DNA of 23,669 bases from contig NZ_CAKVMR010000034.1 of NCBI RefSeq assembly GCF_934772795.1, forward strand, positions 1-23,669, read 5' to 3'. The position numbers were made by a program, and so were the translations under genes. The stretch comes from an uncultured Holdemanella sp. GTDB taxonomy: Bacteria > Bacillota_I > Bacilli_A > Erysipelotrichales > Erysipelotrichaceae. Within the stretch, counting starts at the first letter, position 1; every line of letters begins with the position of its first letter. The notes beneath the pieces were generated by a model, which searched no databases, had not been told where the DNA came from, and was given only the letters and a program-made list of their open reading frames with translations. Below, in pieces: positions 22,284-23,669 of this stretch.

Positions 22284-23316
22284 CGTTGGCACCTCCCTTA
22301 TTTTTGTCTGTCCCAAAGACGTCTTCGATGACATTTGACATATAATCCATCAAGGCTACGACCTTGGAATATTGCATTCGATTTGGACCAACAACCATTA
22401 ATTGTCCTTCCTCATCGCTGTTATAATGGAATTTTGTCGTTAATACTGAACAATCTCCAATTTGCAACAACTCGTTTCTTTCACCAATCTGGATTGCTAC
22501 ATTTCCCTCTTGATCCGTCCATTGGTGGAATAAGTTTCCATTTTCCAATATACGCATCATTTGTTTCAACTTATTGATGTCACTGAATTCTGGCTGATAC
22601 AACATATTGCTTCGTCCAGAAACTGCAACTTTCTCTGTCGCAAATCGCATAAAGGCTGAAACGAACGCTTCAAACAAAACTTCATGTCGAACAAGTTTCG
22701 CTGCCATCATTGGTTCAATTTCTTTCATTTTATCAACGACATTTTCAATTGGCGTTCCCACCAATTGGTCATTTAATAAATCTGTACAATTTTGAATGTC
22801 TTGCATAGAAACATCTGTACCAAACTGGAACACTTTATTTTCTGTATGTCCTTGATCTGTGACAATGATCGCAACAGCACTCTGATTGTTGATTGGAATC
22901 AACTGTACATGCTGTAAAGTCTGATGCCTGCTATCAGGTCCTAAAACAACACTGGTCAAATTTGTCATATGTGACAAAATATCACAGCTTTTTTGAACAA
23001 CTTCTTCTAACGAATAATGCCTTTCACTAAAGACTTGCTGTAAAGCATTCTTTGTAGAAGCATCCAAATCCGCTTCCATAAGATGTTCAACATAGTACCT
23101 GTAACCTTTTTGACTCGGAATACGACCACTCGAAGTATGTGTCTTCTCTAGTAATCCCAACTTTTCAAGTGTCGCCATCTCATTACGGATGGTCGCTGAT
23201 GAAACCGGGAAATCTAGAAGTTCCATCAAAGTCTTCGAACCAACAGGTTCTGCACAACGGGTAAACTCTTCAACTATTGTTTTAAAGATTATCTTTTGAC
23301 GTTGTGTGATTTCCAT
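22264..23316 (-). CDS. hrcA: Heat-inducible transcription repressor HrcA
   Basis: HrcA represses class-I heat-shock operons by binding CIRCE, and its activity depends on GroEL in the known systems. The 350-residue protein has an N-terminal winged helix (about 1-75; RQKIIFKTIVEEFTRCAEPV, SSATIRNEMATLEKLGLLEK, HTSSGRIPSQKGYRYYV) and the long GAF-like C-terminal domain (SVVLGPDSRHQTLQHVQLIP; GNLFHQWTDQEGNVAIQIGE). AAGGAGGTC precedes the ATG at 23316. It is first in its own operon and sits under two CIRCE copies, so it controls itself. Confidence 0.97.
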   Translation of the reverse strand: MEITQRQKIIFKTIVEEFTRCAEPVGSKTLMELLDFPVSSATIRNEMATLEKLGLLEKTHTSSGRIPSQKGYRYYVEHLMEADLDASTKNALQQVFSERHYSLEEVVQKSCDILSHMTNLTSVVLGPDSRHQTLQHVQLIPINNQSAVAIIVTDQGHTENKVFQFGTDVSMQDIQNCTDLLNDQLVGTPIENVVDKMKEIEPMMAAKLVRHEVLFEAFVSAFMRFATEKVAVSGRSNMLYQPEFSDINKLKQMMRILENGNLFHQWTDQEGNVAIQIGERNELLQIGDCSVLTTKFHYNSDEEGQLMVVGPNRMQYSKVVALMDYMSNVIEDVFGTDKNKGGANDEQRRK

Positions 23317-23331
23317 TGTGAAGACCTCCTT

Positions 23332-23358
23332 CTAGCACTCATTTTCCTTGTCTGCTAT
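23332..23358 (-). promoter_or_regulatory. Second, degenerate CIRCE-like operator
   Basis: CTAGCACTC (8 of 9 matches) is followed after 9 bases by GTCTGCTAT (6 of 9 matches to GAGTGCTAA). It lies in the leader directly before the hrcA ribosome binding site. Tandem CIRCE copies occur in other Firmicutes; this copy would bind weakly if at all. Confidence 0.5.
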
Positions 23359-23359
23359 T

Positions 23360-23387
23360 AGTATATCACAATTTTTAGCACCGTCAA
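23360..23387 (-). promoter_or_regulatory. Sigma-A promoter of hrcA-grpE-dnaK-dnaJ
   Basis: On the minus strand TTGACG (23382-23387) and TATACT (23360-23365) are separated by 16 bases. The -35 box lies in the spacer and right arm of the main CIRCE, so bound HrcA would block RNA polymerase. Confidence 0.8.
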
Positions 23388-23401
23388 CAACTGAGTGCTA
23401 A
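23375..23401 (-). promoter_or_regulatory. CIRCE operator
   Basis: On the minus strand the arms TTAGCACTC and CGGTGCTAA are separated by exactly 9 bases. The left arm is perfect and the right matches GAGTGCTAA at 7 of 9 positions. Position upstream of hrcA and overlap with the promoter make this assignment firm. Confidence 0.92.
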
Positions 23402-23418
23402 AAAATAAAACAAAAATA

Positions 23419-23440
23419 AGGATACGAATATTCGTACCCT
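23419..23440 (-). terminator. Terminator after the Rpn-like gene
   Basis: AGGGTACGAA and TTCGTATCCT form a 10-base-pair stem with one G-U pair and a 2-base centre. On the minus strand it is followed by TTATTTTTGTTTTATTTTTT. It isolates the heat-shock promoter from upstream transcription. Confidence 0.8.
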
Positions 23441-23444
23441 ATCA

Positions 23445-23669
23445 CTAAGCTTTCATCAATAGCTTTTCAATCGATTCTTCACTTACTGAGAAGATCGATG
23501 CGATTGTTTTAATACTGAAACCCTTGTCTAACATAGTTTGATATACTTCAAATCGATTTAGTTCAATCCCTTGTACTATTCCTTGCTCAATTCCTTGTTC
23601 AAAACCCTGCTTGATACCCATCTGGATTCCTTTGTTTGTGGATTCTTCAAACATTTCATCTAATGCTCT
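23445..23669 (-). CDS. C-terminal part of an Rpn-family PD-(D/E)XK nuclease / putative transposase (5' end outside window)
   Basis: The frame is open through the right edge (the first visible codons read RALDEMFEE), so the N-terminal nuclease domain is not visible. What remains is the typical C-terminal region of Rpn-like proteins: six tandem tetrapeptides of the form x-G-[IF]-x (KGIQ, MGIK, QGFE, QGIE, QGIV, QGIE), then a short helical domain with MLDKGFSIKTIASIFSVSEE. Such genes are multi-copy and mobile-associated in many gut Firmicutes. The family is judged from the repeat and tail pattern only. Confidence 0.7.
   Translation of the reverse strand, partial: RALDEMFEESTNKGIQMGIKQGFEQGIEQGIVQGIELNRFEVYQTMLDKGFSIKTIASIFSVSEESIEKLLMKA

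Noticed and set aside
22284..22334. A longer GrpE beginning at 22334
   Set aside because: The extra 17 codons lie within hrcA and have no ribosome site; the ATG at 22283 does.
22966..22982. Inverted repeat TTTGTCA/TGACAAA resembling the PTS-upstream palindrome
   Set aside because: It lies within conserved hrcA codons, has different spacing and is far from any promoter.

Overview
The window reads as low-GC Gram-positive chromosome, probably from an anaerobic gut Firmicute of the Erysipelotrichia type. The signs are hrcA-grpE-dnaK-dnaJ under CIRCE, YhaM, CcpA-type cre sites, mannose-family PTS, LafA/LafB-like glycolipid glycosyltransferases, strong AGGAGG ribosome binding sites and an Rpn-like PD-(D/E)XK nuclease gene. 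The taxon is inferred from gene content only. All genes except one thioesterase lie on the minus strand, so the text below goes from right to left, in the direction of transcription.

Right edge (23669-18732): the C-terminal end of an Rpn-family nuclease gene with its terminator, then the heat-shock operon hrcA-grpE-dnaK-dnaJ. This operon has a sigma-A promoter embedded in a CIRCE operator, plus a second, degenerate CIRCE near the start codon. It ends in a bidirectional terminator shared with the convergent PaaI-type thioesterase (18286-18717). A 26-bp perfect palindrome (18237-18262) carries a TATAAT on each strand and separates the thioesterase from a leftward group: a membrane protein, a Cof-type HAD phosphatase and a small predicted winged-helix protein with a C-terminal membrane helix.

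Centre (16522-8952): a four-gene sensory unit (membrane-anchored RbsB-like sugar-binding protein, HisKA_3 sensor kinase, NarL-type response regulator, family-1 extracellular solute-binding protein) stands directly upstream of a mannose/fructose PTS encoded as separate IIA, IIB, IIC and IID genes. This matches the LevQRST/LevDEFG arrangement known from Streptococcus mutans. Between the two units are a palindromic candidate operator, two sigma-A promoters, a perfect cre and a one-mismatch cre, so I infer activation by the sensory system and catabolite repression by CcpA. A small two-helix membrane protein follows the PTS under its own promoter.

Left (8725-1398): one promoter appears to drive a seven-gene, tightly packed operon: LafB-like glycolipid glycosyltransferase, UPF0104 membrane protein, a LafA-like glycosyltransferase fused to a complete RecX domain, yhaM, rimO, a family-6 hypoxanthine-DNA glycosylase and dut. 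The GT4-RecX fusion is the most unusual feature. Left edge (1-1270): the start of a secreted surface protein with MucBP-like and BIG2-like domains. Its reading frame changes character at about base 108, suggesting an insertion junction. No tRNA, rRNA, CRISPR array or complete insertion sequence was seen, and no gene-free stretch exceeds 300 bases.
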